From the NCBI RefSeq assembly GCF_027580225.2, contig NC_073342.2:14335501-14399500 (forward strand): 64,000 bases of DNA, read 5' to 3'. This document shows, in pieces, positions 14,101 through 28,800 of this stretch; the first letter of the stretch is position 1, and each line of letters opens with the position of its first letter. The position numbers and the translations under genes were made by a program. This stretch comes from Misgurnus anguillicaudatus. Lineage: Eukaryota > Chordata > Actinopteri > Cypriniformes > Cobitidae. The notes under the pieces were generated by a model. The model was not told where the DNA came from and did not search any database. It was given only the letters and a program-made list of their open reading frames with translations.

Positions 14101-16769
14101 ATATCGGTCCAGTAAATCCTGTTCTCCAAAACATCAAAGTCCAGCGCAGATGCTTCTTTGACCCCAGTGAGAGGGATGGGGACATCGTTGCTGTTAGTGC
14201 CCAGCGAGATGCTTCGGATGTCTGCGCGGTTGGTGAAGAGCAGGAAGGCCTCTGGAACCACGCATGTGCGCAGATCGCTCAGCAGCTCGAGACCCATGGG
14301 ACAGGCGCAGCTGAGACCCTGCGGTCGGTGGAAACACAGGTGACTGCAGCCGCCGTTGTACTCCGCGCAGCCGTTAGTACCTGATGACATAAGCGGAGAT
14401 GCATTTTTGTTTTTATCGTTTATCAAGTTAAGAGTAATAGATCTGAATTGGTATGATAGCGGGAAATCTTACCGAAGGTCTCCGTAACTTTCGTGGCTTT
14501 AAGGCCCATGAGGTCAGGAAGCTGTTCAACGATGACCTCACGGGTGCCGTTGGCAATGTGAACTCTTTCGATGCTCCTCCGCTGCCAGTCCGTCCAGTAG
14601 ATATGCTCTCCCAACAGCGTGAAACCGAAGATGTGAGGTAGTTTGTCCTCCAGGATGGTTATCCGATTAGTGCCGTCGATATTGATTACCTGCCGACAAA
14701 ATGGGGCATTTGGTGAAAAGCCGGACATACATGGAAAAGCAAATTCAGCAATACAGAAATACACTTCCTGATCTAGTTTCTCTCAAATTTATAGCCTAAA
14801 AATGGACCACAAGACCACTCAAAAGGGGGAATAATATGCTTTTCATTTATTTATGGTTTGTTAGGATAGGACAATATTTGGCCAAGATACAACTATTTGA
14901 AAATCTGGAATCTAAAGGGTGCAAATTATTGGGAAAAAATATATAATTTTTAAAAAATATTTTTTATTAGATTTTTTTAATTTTCAAAAATGTTTAATAT
15001 TGAAATAATAATAATAAAAACAATATACTAAATATTGGGGGGAAAAAATCGCCTTTGAATTTGTCCAAAGTCCTAAGCAACACATGATACAAATAATTTT
15101 TTATATATTTGTGGTAGGAAATGTACAAAATATCTTCATGGAACATGATATTTTACTTGATACCCTAATGATTTTTGGCTATAAAAAACACACGATAATT
15201 TTGACACATACAAATGTATTTTTGGCTATTGCTACAAATGTACCTGTGCTACTTATGAATTTTTTACGAGTGTTAAACTGTAAATGTAAAACTTTTACGT
15301 AAACATTTACGTATAACTGCATATAGGGCTGCACGATTGATTAAAAAAAAAAATCGGGATTACAATTACAGATGAAACTATTACATAATCGCCAAAAGAC
15401 TCAATTACAGTAGCAATTTTGACAATTTTAAAATTTCCAAAAGAAATAAAAAAAACTTCAGCTATTCGTTTTGGATGTTTTACTAACAACATAATTCCCA
15501 TAATTATTTGTTTTTTACATTATATTATTTACTTTTGAATGTTTAAAATTTACAATGCAAGCTGTTTCACAGAAAGCTATGAAACATAAAAATCTTCACT
15601 GTAAAATCTATTAATCATCAATAATCGCAATTACAATACAAAGGCGAATACTCTACAATTACAATTTTTTTGTCATAATTGTGCAGCCCTAACTGTATAA
15701 TTTATAAGGCACTAAAAATAAATGCATAATGACTTTATATAATGATTTTAGTAATACTTAAAAAATGAAGTAAAATAAAATATTATTAGATTTATTCATA
15801 AGATAGTTAAAGGAAAACACCACCGTTTTTGCATATTTTACTATGTTCTTATCTCAACTTAGATTAATTAATACATACCTATCTTTTTTCAAAGAGTGCA
15901 CTTTTAATCTTTGTACAACGCTTCGTGAATGTGTTAGCATTTAGCCTAGCCCCATTCATTCCTATGGCTCCAAACACAAGTTTTATTTTGTGCCATCATA
16001 CTTACTGGGAAAATAGGGAAAACATGGAAGCGTTTGGTGGCTTCTAAATTCATCCCTGTTTGTAGCCATAGGAATGAATGGTGCAAGGCTAAATGCTAAC
16101 ACATTTACGAGGCGCTGTACAAAGATTAACTGCACGCATTGAAAAAAAAGATTAATTCGTCTAAGTTGAAGTAAGAACATAGTAAAAAATTGAAAAACGA
16201 TGGTGTTTTCCTTTAAGTAACTATTGTGATAAATTAAACTGATACAATAACTCCACATTAAGTTGCTATAAAAAATCTTTGTCGATCTATATCGACACCT
16301 GTCAGATCGTAGGTGGTCAGATCAATCAATTGGGATTAACAGCCAAAAACAGGAAACAAACGAGCAAATCTGCCTGGATCGGTTTACACTTGCCAAACAG
16401 CTGTACACCACATGCACCATTGGACAGATCTACAAATGCTCAGATATTTGAACTGCCATAATTGCAGTATTCTAATCCAAACCAGCTAGGATTTCCCAAT
16501 TGTGGAAAAAACCAACCAAATATGTAACTGCCAGAAGAGTAGCTATTTTAAGTCATTACAGAGTACGCAAGTTTGAGCATGACTTTGAATCTCTCTGTTC
16601 AGAATGAGGACCGTGTTTTCATTGCAGAAAGTCTACACAATAATTCTGATCCCAGCCAAGTACATTATATCTGAATGAGTGAACGTGACAAAATAAGACT
16701 CCGGTCGCAAGGGTTGCGTTACAGGGAGGAAAACACAGCAAACTGATATAGGGAAGGGAGCCAGAATTC

Positions 16770-16808
<39 letters not shown>

Positions 16809-19800
16809 AGGAGATGAAGTAAGTGACAGACAAGAGTTTGAAAGCGAGTCGGTTGCTGGGAATCGGGTTCGTTTCTGAAAAGGTTGCAATTACCGTTTCT
16901 GGAAGGCGTCCCGACATTACAACTTCTCAAAGCACACTTTCTCTAAATAGATGCCTTCGCATTTTTCACGTTTGGTGAATGGGTGTCAGTTGCAGTAAAT
17001 GCTGCCGACCTAATCAAATATATTTTGAACAAGCTGAAAGCCAGCAAAAAATAAAAAGTGCAACAACATCAAACCCACTGTCCTTTTTCGAATCCCTGCA
17101 GATGATCAATAAGAGACTGGGTACAAACACTGGCCGTATTTTGCCAACACTCACTATTCTCGGTTTGGTGGATCGAGAAAAAAAATGGGTAAAACTGGCT
17201 TGTTACAAATGACAGATAGCAGTGAAAACAATGCAAAATATAAATTATAAATGCAAGTAATCATATAATCGATTAACCAATATAATAAAAAAATGTGAAG
17301 ACGCGTAATGTGCCAATGCTATCTGTACGCAATTTGTACGTATTTTACTAGGTGGCTAAATTATATCAATTTGTACAACCACATTTGAAATTTTTTGCAT
17401 CATTTGTCTTTGCGCATTTGACGATTTTTTTTCATGATAATCGTATGTTTTTGCACAATTAAGTTAATCGTACGAATTCATACGAATTAGCCAATGCCTA
17501 AAATATGTACAAATTCTCGTGAGATCGGGCTGAATCTGCACAAAAGTCCTCGTGAAGTCATTCCTGGAAAGCATCCACGCTTTTAATGTTGCAAAAGCCG
17601 TTGGGAGTTTGTGTCACCCTATACCTGCGCAATTAGAAACGAAGAAATGTAGAAAGCCTCTGCGTGTTTGTTAAACTATTTTAAAAGCGCCTGCAGCCAG
17701 ATGTCTTTGTTTGCTGAAAGAAACCCGTGACGGTTAACTCTATCACGTCTTCTCTCTCAATGATAAATGAGATTATAAACGCTCAAACAAGCAGGTCAGG
17801 ATTGAGTGACAGGCGTATTAATGCAGCATATTGTTCCCAAGTAAAGTAGCTCGCCGAACAAAGACTTCCTGTGCGCACTCTTTCCCAACCCCAAGTCCTT
17901 CCTGTGAGGACTGGAGTGGGGGGGGGGGGGTTCCGTGGGATTGGGGCGGTTGCCAGCGACTGCCAGGGAGGGGTATCCACCTGATTTATTTTTGTAAGTC
18001 AGGCCTGCGCCTCCTACGGCTCAAGAAGTGGGTGACCCTCTGTAAAGTATGAAGACGACGAAAGAAAAATATAGGCGTGTTATTTTAAATCCACACCTTT
18101 TCTGGGAAACTTTTGGAATATTGTAGGAGGTTTGGTAAGACGGCCCCTAAGGGGGCTTTGATCAAAATTGTATAACCACACTATGCATACTTACAGTAGA
18201 GTATATAATGCAGAGCATGCAGTAAAATACCCAATTCAAAGTATACAATTACAATATTTACTTCCTCTATGAAAACCAGACACCACTTCCTGAAATTAAA
18301 CATGCAACGTAATAAGGTCACATGACACTAAGGGGGCGTGTACACAAAACGTTTAAACGCTTGTGAAAATGCCAGGCGAACCCCAACTGTGGGCGCTTGC
18401 CAGCATTTCTTTAGCTAAGTGCTTTGGTTGCTATAATACTTCTTTTTTAATCAGTCGTTGACAGTGTTGGGGGTAACGCATTACAAGTAACAGGCATTAC
18501 GTAATAATATTACTTTTCTGAAGTAACGAGTAAAGTAACGCATTACTTTATAAATGTACACATTAATATTTTAGTTACTTTTAAAAAAGTATTGCGAGTT
18601 ACTTTTCGGTTTAATTAATTCAATTTTAAAATAAAATAATGTACTAAATTTAACTGAACATATTAGCATATAATTACGCACTCTGTGCGCCTGAGCGGGA
18701 ACAGTTTGAGTCAGAAAAGGAGATGGCAGGCCAGAGCTTGACATTTTTGCGATCATAAAAAACACCTGTAAGGCCTGAAAGAGATCAAACCTCAGCCAAG
18801 CAAGAATAAGTAACACAAAAGTAACGTAAGCATTACTTTCCATAAAAAGTAACTAAGTAATGCAATTAGTTACTTTTTTGGGGAGTAACTTTATATTGTA
18901 TTGCATTACTTTTAAAAGTAACTTTCCCCAACACTGGTCGTTGAATGATGCGCCAGTCGCTTGTTGTGATATTTGTCCCGCCCCTCCTCAACAGTGATTG
19001 GATGGGAAAGGGACATTGACGAACCAAGTGTTTTGCCATAAGTTGGAAAATTTGTCAACTCTGGGTGCTGAAAAATTGACAAAACTCGCAAGCTGCTGCC
19101 GTTTTTGGAAAACGCGGCGCTTCTATCGGAAACAATTGAAAGCTTACGCCGACCGCAGGCGTAAACGCCTTTGTGTACACACCCCCTAAACGTTTTCCTA
19201 CAGTATGCTATTTCACATAATACTAATATGAAAAAGTAGTACTAATATGATAGTAGTTGCGCGACCATTCAGGGCTCAAAATTAACTTATTTATTTGGTA
19301 GCACTGGTGCTCCCAACTTTAAAGAGTTAGGAGCACCAGCAAAAATGTAGGCGCATCCATCCAAAAATTAATTACAATGTAAATGTTAATCGATTTATTT
19401 TATTAAAAATAAAACACCACCACCGGGCTTTACACGTCCTATGGCCAGCATTTAAAAGTTGGTCTTCTATTTTATTTTTTGCTGCATAAATTCCTAAACT
19501 AATACCCAGATGCGTTTGAAATAGTATAGCAGCAATAATAATTTAACAATTACAGGTAACATGATTAAGATTACATAGAAAATCTAGCAAACACGTAAAA
19601 CACTGATTAATTGTGACATTACAAAAGTGACCCTAATATAGAAGGCTAATATATATTGGTATTGATAACTGCATTACCAGGATGCTTTTACTACTAAATA
19701 GGCAATGTTTTAAAAAATACAACAAAAACATACCATCAGCATTGTCGTATTCCACAGCAACATGGACCACAACAAGGATGTTTGTCGAATGTCCATTCAC

Positions 19801-22800
19801 CAGCGCATGCGCACATACACCATCAAACACACTGACAGACAGGTCGGTGTCTCCATCAATAATAAACACATTTGTCATGACACGTCTTGTGTTTTTGGCA
19901 CTTTCGCCATGTTTAAGCAAGGTACGTCTGGCGCTTTAAATGTTTTGATTCCGCCATTAACGCCGTTTTACAGGATTTAAAGTAAACACAGTAAGTTACA
20001 TTTTCATAGCGGAGACACTCGAAATCTTTAAGCCAGCTCTCTGAAAGGTTTAACGTCAACTCGTATTTTCCGGTGGTGGAGTTATATTTGAATCCGGATC
20101 GTTGTCAAAAAATACAGTAATAACCTTGGCTGTAATCGGCTCGCTCTCATCATGCTCGCGACGCTTTCTTCTTTTCACATTTCCGCACTTCACGGCAACA
20201 AGGAATGACTGACGCTCATATTAGCCAATCTGCGGTCTTCATTAAACGCAAGAACTTAATGGTGAAATTTGATTGGTTATGTATCGTTGGAGAGAACACT
20301 GACCTGGGACAGCGCCAGCACGCAGGATCACAATCAACTCGCGTCACAACAAAATGGGCAGTCGCACAAATGCTCCCAAATATATTTTAAGGTCGCACAG
20401 ATTAAATTTCGGTCGCATATGCGACCAAAATGGTCGCAATTTCGAGCCCTGCCATTGCATTCTTAACATAAGACAACGGTGTAGATGGATTAAGGTGTTA
20501 AGTGTTGGAACCACATGACCTGACACCTGAGGGGAAGGATGGGAATTGGAGGAAACTGAAGCTATTGTGATGGGTTTTCACACCTCAGACAGCAAAGGTG
20601 CTGACAATCTGAAGGAATGCCAACAAACGCAGACGTCGGGCCGAAACCGCAACGGTGCTTTTTCTTTCGACTCCAAACGCAGAAATGCCTCAAGGGTCCA
20701 AAATTGACTTTTACTGATGTTTCTCCAACCCTCTGGAAAGGTTGGATGGCTACACGAGATTTCATGATGAAGACCGGCCATAAGGAGTTGGGTCTTACAA
20801 AAATGTACCATAGTACCATCATGGCATTTTGTGAAGCGACTTGGAATACTTCAAACATACAATAGTACATGAATTTCATAACTGTGATGTACAAAGTACC
20901 ACGGATTTATTAGCTAGTACAATCACTGTACTTTGGCGTAACTTACGAACATTTTCTGGACAATATGAAAGCACATCACATTTATGCTAGCAGTGCATTT
21001 ATATGTGCTCCTTGGGGATTGTACCCACAATCTTTGCATTGCACTCTTTCAAAAAGGCTAGGTGATAAGAACTTGTGTTCAAAGCTGCTTTCTGTCTCAA
21101 AAAAAAAGGGATGCCTATAGACTACAAAAGTGTTTGGTTTTGTCTCACCTCTTTCACACAGCCTGGTAAACTGACTTCGCCACAATGACACAAACCAATG
21201 GGGGGTTGAGACGTCACATGACTTGCCAAAGAAAATGGTGTTTTTGTGGTGGTACAATACAATCCTGTAGACGTTTCCTAAAGGCCTGTTAGCCATCTTG
21301 AGATGTATTCAACAAGTTAATTATCCAACGTTTGACTTCAAGCTCGAGAATGTAAATATTCACCACTCCAAAGCATCATCAAAGGTCCATTATATCTGCA
21401 CGACTAACACTCTGCGTCACTCCAGCGCTTAAATTTGTACGAGAAACTTTATATAGTCTTAAACATGAGAAGTATTCTTTTCCCAAGCTTTCCTTAGGCC
21501 AAGAAAACACAGGGTTTGGCCCGAAGTTCCCATGGAGGTAGGAATTTTTTTCCATTTGTGTAATCAGGAGTTTTTATTGGATGGCATACCTTGCCGACAT
21601 CTGTTTCCCTTTTGCTGCTCAGCGTTGGACGTTGTTTTAACTGACCCCTTCTGTCCAGCCACAGTATCCTATCAGCATTCCTCAAATCCCCTTCTACAAA
21701 ATCAAAACCTGCTTGGCTGTTTTGGGGGGAGCTGAGTGAAAGGAAAAGGGTGGAGTAGTTGCTACAAAACCGATTCTTTGTCTCAGAATTTTTGCTGAGC
21801 TCTCACAAACCCCCATACACCCATAGACAGGCACTGGTCTCTTTATGTTCTCTATTAGGGGAACAATTTTGAGACCCCCAGACTGTGGCAAGGTCTCAAC
21901 AGGTCTTTCTGGCGTACAGAAGGGGGATGGGACAGAGAAAGCAAAGGGAAGCCAATAGGAGGAGGTGAGGGGTATAGAAACGCATGGCTGCCAGTGTACA
22001 GAGAGGCTTGTGTGTGCTTAAGGAGCGGCCAGCTGCCGAACCCCCTTTAGACCGCGTCAAACCCGTGCAGGTCTCGGAGGTCACCCAAAGACACAAAAGC
22101 GAACTCTGAGGGGAGTGAAAATCTGCAGTTTAGATACAGTGCTAAAAATTTGGGGGAAGACAGTTGAAAAGCCACATGTGTTATAGATAAAGTTAACAAG
22201 GGAGTAAATAAATACAAAATAAACAATGTTTGCTAGCTGCGTCAACTGTCGCAAACTGTTAAGCCTTTGGAAAAATGATATTAGCCACCAAAGTTATCAA
22301 AAAATGTATTTCTTTAAAAACACAAGAATAAAAAAATACATATAATTTTTTACATTATTGTGACCAAATTGTTGGGACTTTCTTCTAAATGGTTGCTAGG
22401 TCATTGCTATGCGGTTGCTAGGGCATTGTCGAGTGGTTTCTTGGGTTTATCCTTCAACAAGTCTATAAGGGATTTTTACAAATATTATGTTGCACAAGTA
22501 GCTACATTCAGAAGTCGGCTAATAAATCGCACCACAAAAACTTGAACTTTGATGGTCCCCTTCTCAGCAGGAGCCTTTATTCTTGCATACAAAAAAATGC
22601 TATTCATTTTTTAGAGCGACAATTAGACATGGCCATTTAAACTAAAAGAAGGGTGCGCTTTTTTCACATCGGTGAGAATTATGCGCTGTGAATATAGATT
22701 ACGAGCCCTATTTTTGATGACCGAAAACGTAACAAAACTTAGACAACAAAGCCCCCTGAAGTCTCATTAATTCTGACAAAAAGTCAAAGATGCTGGGGGC

Positions 22801-25800
22801 TTTTTTCAAAGCCAGATTGTAAAAAATGTCCTGGCACCAGGGTGCCAAGCAGATTCACTGTGAAGGCGACCAAAGTGACAGCATAGCGGAGGAAAACGAA
22901 TCAGCAGATGCAACAAAAACTAAGTCTTAGCTCATCAAAAAAGCATTTTTTCTATAGTGAAAAGATGTTAAACTCATAGAGTTCACCGTCTGTTTTATGC
23001 ATCAGGTTTGCTTTCTGTATCTTTTAGCATGTGGTTGTGCTCAAAATGCAATTTTAATATAAAAAAATTGCACTGTGGTGAGATAATTTCTCACAGTGTG
23101 CAAGTACTTGCGTGCGTGCAAACCTCCAATTTCTGCTTGTCAAACTGGCGACTAGTCAGTTATTGAGTTTGGCTAGCTCATCTCAATTTATTCTAATTTT
23201 GATACGCAGTGATGCTTTAAAGTCGTTCATAGCAATTTCTCCCAGACATTGTCACGGTCACGAGATTGGATGGTGAACGTGAAACCTCGTGTATTATACA
23301 TTCACACAAACATCTCCATTTGGATGCCATTGCCCTGAGGAGCTACCCGCCATATTTTTTCAATTACCCAAGTCTAGAATCCAATCCAGCGAAATAACCT
23401 CCCGTTTCTGTGCGAGCTTTGAAACATCATACGATTTCACCTGAGGTTTGGCCGGCTTTTCTGACGGGCCGACTCGGCTGTGGATGATATTGGCTTTTTA
23501 TCTGTTGTTTGCTTGTGCAGGCCAAGAACAGCACTGCCTTAATTCAAACACAATGACCGGCCGTGCTGCTTTCGGCTTTACCCCCTGAGCCCGACCCTCG
23601 TGCCTCTGCGTTCAGCTCGGTGCTGCGCTTGCAGTTCCAGACTCCGATTGAACTCGGAGAGACGACCGCTGAGAAAGTTGCCGATGAGAACGCCAGAGGA
23701 TCAAAAAGCGAGTGAAAGATGCGACTTGACGGTTGTGAAATTGCAAAATATTGACTCTTGTTCCTGCGAGCCATCAGCACGCTGGCGGCTCCCACGGGCG
23801 ACTGAAGGCCTGAGAGAGAAGTTAACATTCCCATGGCCTTCACAGAGAGCACACAGCAGAAATCAGCAGGTTAAATAGTGGAAAAATAATCTGTATCTTA
23901 GATATACATTATATGAGCCTTCATATTCAGATGGCTTGGGAGATAAAAGCGATATTAAAATGGGCATGATGTTGATGATGCATTATGAACATTTTTGAAA
24001 ATAAGCTATTTAAAAGTTTATCGAAGGACAAAATAATATAAAGGTGTTGGTACGGCAATTAAAGGAACACGCCCATATTTTGGGATTTTATCTTATTCAC
24101 CATATCCCCCAGAGTTAGATAAGTCCATACATATCTTTCTCATCTCCTGCGTCCTGTAACTCTGTCTGACGCACCCACCACTAGCTTAGCTTAGCACAAA
24201 GACTGGAACTAAATGACTCCAGCTAGCAAACTACTCCCAAAAACAACTCTCTGCTCCTCACCAGTATGTATACTGGTAAAAGATGGCTGTGTCTCATATC
24301 ACCTTGTTATTTGTACACAGCAGGCCCGGATTGGCCATAGGGAGAACCGGGAGGATTCCCGGTGGGCCGGTCTGTTTTTTTTGGCCACGAGGGCCGGTGT
24401 TGTCATGCCACCGGGATGACGCGTATTTGCGGGTGAGAGATGTCCCCGCCGCTTTATGCACAAGTTGATTGTGTCCCGAGTCCCGACCACTTATTGGAAG
24501 AATTCTTGCATTAGGGTTCATTGACATCTAAAACGCATGGGAAACGCAGGACGTGCTGCTGTCTTCTGGTTTTCAAAGCGCTTACTTAAACACGAGTTTT
24601 GTTTCAGACGCATATTGAGTGCGCTTGCCGGCCGCGCGTCTATTTAAAATAAACTTGAGCCCGTCTTTTGAGTGCGCTTGCCGGCCGCGCGTCTATATTT
24701 TAAATAAACTTGAGCGCGTCTTTTGAGTGCGCTTGCCGGTGTTGTGTCGAACTCAGTTCCCCCTATGTTTCCCTTTAGTGTAGTGCTTTTATAGCGTTTT
24801 CATCACGTTACATTTAGAAAGATTAAAGATTTGAATTGGTTATACTAAAAAGGCATAATATCATGTATTTTATAATAGAATTTATTAAATATTTCATGCA
24901 TTTGACAGTTTTCTATTAGGGTATTTCTTTTAAAATATAGCCTGTCTTTTTCTTTTTTTTCCTTTACTGGTTGTTTTAAAAATGTAATGTTTGCATACAT
25001 AATTAAATAAATATTATACATATAATATGATTCATACTGTAAAAATAATTGACTTACCATTAAGAACAATACAGATACATTACAGAAATGCACACATATA
25101 CATCTCAGTAGCCATTAAAACTTTAAATATATAAATAATAAAACCTATAACGTGATAAAAACGCCATAAAAACACTACACTGAAGGGAAAATAGGGGGAA
25201 CATAGGGGGAACAGACTTCGACACAACACCGCGCGTCTATTATATTTTAAATAAACTTGAGCGCGTCTTTTGAGTGCGCTTGCCGGCCGCGCGTCTATTA
25301 TATTTTAAATAACTTGAGCGCGTCTTTTGAGTGCGCTTGCCGGCCGCGCGTCTATTATATTTTAAATAAACTTGAGCGAGTCTTTTGAGTGCGCTTGCCG
25401 GACGCGCGTCTATTATATTTTAAATAACTTGAGCGCGTCTTTTGAGTGCGCTTGCCGGCCGCGCGTCTATTATATTTTAAATAAACTTGAGCGGGTCTTA
25501 ATACAAACGGGCTGGCCTCTTAAAGGAAAAGAATTTACAAAACGTATTTTTTTATCCAAGTCAGATGAATTCTCTATGAATAGTCTATGAATTATTGCAA
25601 GAGGAACAAACATCTATTTGATGCAAAACTCATTAGTTTATTTGAAAAAAGTAGTTTTAAAAGTATATCCATGATGTTTTCTTTTTTTTACCACAATGTA
25701 GGCCTACCTTAGCCTACGATATTTAGCAATAGACATGATCTAAGTACTAAAATACTTTTTTTTCCATTTGTTTCCAATGCATACTTGATAAATCTTGCTT

Positions 25801-28800
25801 GTGTATTGTATATCAGGGGTTTCCAAACGTTATCAACCCAACAGTTAATCTCAAGACTCACCATTTTTTAGAAATAGAAATATAGAGGAAAACACAAACA
25901 CATTTGTTTCCTTTTTTGAATAAGTTTACTTTAGTAATATTATGGTCTTATGGTAGGGCTGCATGATTATGGCAAAAATTATAATTGTTTACTGCATTTG
26001 CACGGAATATGAAATTATATATTTGAAAAATACAGTGAATTGCAAGGCTGCAGAGAACAGTGCACTACTGCAGACTTATACTAGTACTGAGGGTTTAAAG
26101 ATATTATTTTAACAGTCAGTCGTGAACTAAAGTGGGCCGGTCTAAGGCATGAAACTCCAGGGCTGAAAATGAGTCCCACTCCGGCCCTGGTACACAGTGT
26201 GACTATACAAATCACAACATATATATATATAGGTAAATGTTTGCGTTATATTGTCACTTATTGGGAGCAGTTTGCTAGCTGGAGCCATTCACTTCCAGTC
26301 TTTGTGCTAAGCTAAGCTAGCGGTGGGTGCGTCAGACAGAGTTACAGGACACACGGAGATGAAAGTTCCTTTAACACTGCCAACAAAAGAATGTTATCTT
26401 ATTTAATTTATCTAATTAACTCTTTCCCCGCCATTGACGAGTTATCTCGTCAATTAAGAGAAAACATTTCCCTGCCAATGACGCTTTCCTGACGAGTTTT
26501 AACATTTTAAACTCCGTGTATGTTTTGACCTTCGTTCTGAAACTGATCTGAGCTGAAATAATAAAGCAATTATTTCAGCATTTTGCTCAAATATTTTGTA
26601 TTTTTGAAGAAACCTACACTATAAAAAAATTCCGTAGAAATTTGCAGCTGGGTTGCCGGTAAATTACCGTAGATTTAAATTTATGTTATTTACTGGCAAG
26701 AGTTTGTTCAAAGTTAAATAAATTTTCAATATTAAGTCTTTATCTTTACAGAATAAAACTATACAATAAAAGCCTCAAGCAAAACATTCTGGGAAACAAA
26801 ATCTGAAGCAAAAAACAGAAAAAGGTTGATGATGATTTCTGGTTCCCAGAATGCTTTGCATAAGGCTTTTATTGTATAGTTTTATTCTGTAAAGATAAAG
26901 GCTTGTTAATATTGAAAATTTATTCGACTTTGAACAAACTCTTGCCAGTGTATAGCATGGATTTAGATCTACGGTGATTTACCGGCAACCCAGCTGCAAT
27001 AACGTTGTAATTTCTACAGATTTTTTTTTACAGTGTACCCATATTTAACAAACGAACGAAGGAGAACAAACGAAGATAGGAGAAACTTTTTTACCATTTT
27101 GTTTGGAAGCAGAGGGTCTGTTCTTTCATCCAATATATTTGCATGTTTATATATTTATAGAAGAAATGTTTTCTGCAAGGCATTTTGTGAAAATGCTGGC
27201 AGGAAATGAGTTAAATTGCCATTTATTCCTTTTATCCATTTATGTTGAGAAATTACAATACTTTTGTAAGATGAGTACAGCAAACAGCCTTAGAAGTAAA
27301 TAGTTAATGCATTGCTTGTTTCCATATAATTGAACATAAGCCAATCCCTTACAATGAGGTCTGTTGCCTAGGGATGTGAAAGATATATGATGGGAGCATG
27401 AATACTCAAATTTTTATAAACTTTTGAATCATACAAAATTTACTTGTTCACATGACTGTACTAGTTTTATAGTTATATAATTTAAATAAATGTAAATAAT
27501 CCACATGGCTAAATTTAAATAAGTTATATAGTTATAGCTATGACGAAACTTAATCACGTTTTGCACACACATCTCTTAATTTAAGCAGAGACATAGACAA
27601 ACCTCTTAAAAACAAATCCCTGTGTCCTGTTTACTCTTTCATAAACAGGCTGACATAAATAAACACGTTAACATCCTGTGGATATCTCGCATGCTTTCAT
27701 AAAGCCAACCCTTTTTTGGGAGAAACCTCACACGCCCAGACTTGAGGAACGGAGCTCTTGTGTTTTGACAAAGAAGGGTAAGATGAGAAGGTCAAAGTGT
27801 TTTGAGAAAAGCAGTCAATTTACCTTAACTGTCCTGAACGCTACATTTAAGTTTATATAACAGCAATAAAGCAGCGGAAACTACATTATGAATCAAATTT
27901 CGTTAATACTGTGCACACAGTACTTGCATTTCAAAGTCTGCGATGATGCACATCATATCCTTTTGCCATTATAAACAAATATGAATCATAATTTTAGGGA
28001 AAAGACCAAATGGCTCAGTGTTACAACACTACTTAAGGAAGTAACACCTAGTGAGCATGCTCAAATTAAAGCCAGCTTATCTGAACCAGCAATGTTACCG
28101 TTATTATCTGTACTGTTGATGGATCTGGATAGCCAGAGGTCTGACTAACAGGCCCAAAAAGCAACATGCTGAAATTGTATCTCAACTGGCTGTAAATTCA
28201 AAAACAATGTGTTTTCTCTGAGGTACACATGGGAGATATTGCAAGCAGATGAGTTGACAGCTGCTGGTGGTGTCTTACCCCAACACTTCTGTAAAAAAAA
28301 CCTGGGGAAACCGCTGTTATGTTACGTTAAAAGTCTGCAACAGGAGCGGAGAGCTGGTGATGCCCCCCTTCACCACCCACCCGCTGACAGATGTGGGACG
28401 ATGATGCGCGTCCCTGAGGAAATTAGGCAGATTGTAGTGGCAACAGCAGAGTCAAGGGACAGGAACGATTACGAAACACGAGTGAGACCAGGCGGAGAGT
28501 GCCAGAGGTCACAGAGAGAGAGAGATAGAAGTAAAAATTAAGTAAGTGACAGATGTGGGACAATGATGCGCGTCCCTGAGGAAATTAGTCAGATTGTAGT
28601 GGCAACAGCAGAGTCAAGGACCAGTAAAGATTTGGAGACACAAGTAAGACCTGGCAGAGAGTGCCAGAGGTCACAGGAAGAGAGAGAGAAATAGAGCGAG
28701 AAAGTAAGTGACAGATATGAGTGAAGGAAAATTGGAAAACCTGTAGGAAAACTTGGAGATGTTGGAGCATGGTAGCTGTTTTGCAACTGACCCAAGTTTG

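Larger units (their letters stand above)
24321..26189. mobile_element. Non-autonomous hAT-like element, CAGGCCCGG ends
   Basis: 1869 bp inside the 24059-26374 element. Left end CAGGCCCGGATTGG; right end reversed CAGGGCCGGAGTGG. Perfect 8-bp target duplication GTACACAG at 24313-24320 and 26190-26197. It contains a minisatellite (24600-25500), which is itself broken by a third element. A fragment resembling another hAT end (TAGGGCTGCATGATTATGGC) is at 25954. No transposase frame. Confidence 0.9.
24059..26374. mobile_element. TTAA-flanked MITE, host of nested insertions
   Basis: The left end TTAAAGGAACACGCCCATAT and the right end ATGAAAGTTCCTTTAA form the outer shell. Inner inverted blocks GTCTGACGCACCCACCACTA, CTTAGCTTAGCACAAAGACT (left) and AGTCTTTGTGCTAAGCTAAG, GGTGGGTGCGTCAGACAG (right) are complements of each other. 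The shell totals about 440 bp once the hAT-like element at 24321-26189 is removed. Confidence 0.85.

Noticed and set aside
16979..17212. MGVSCSKCC... frame resembling a lipidated N-terminus
   Set aside because: Only the first residues look interesting; the rest has no family resemblance and there is no splice or promoter support.
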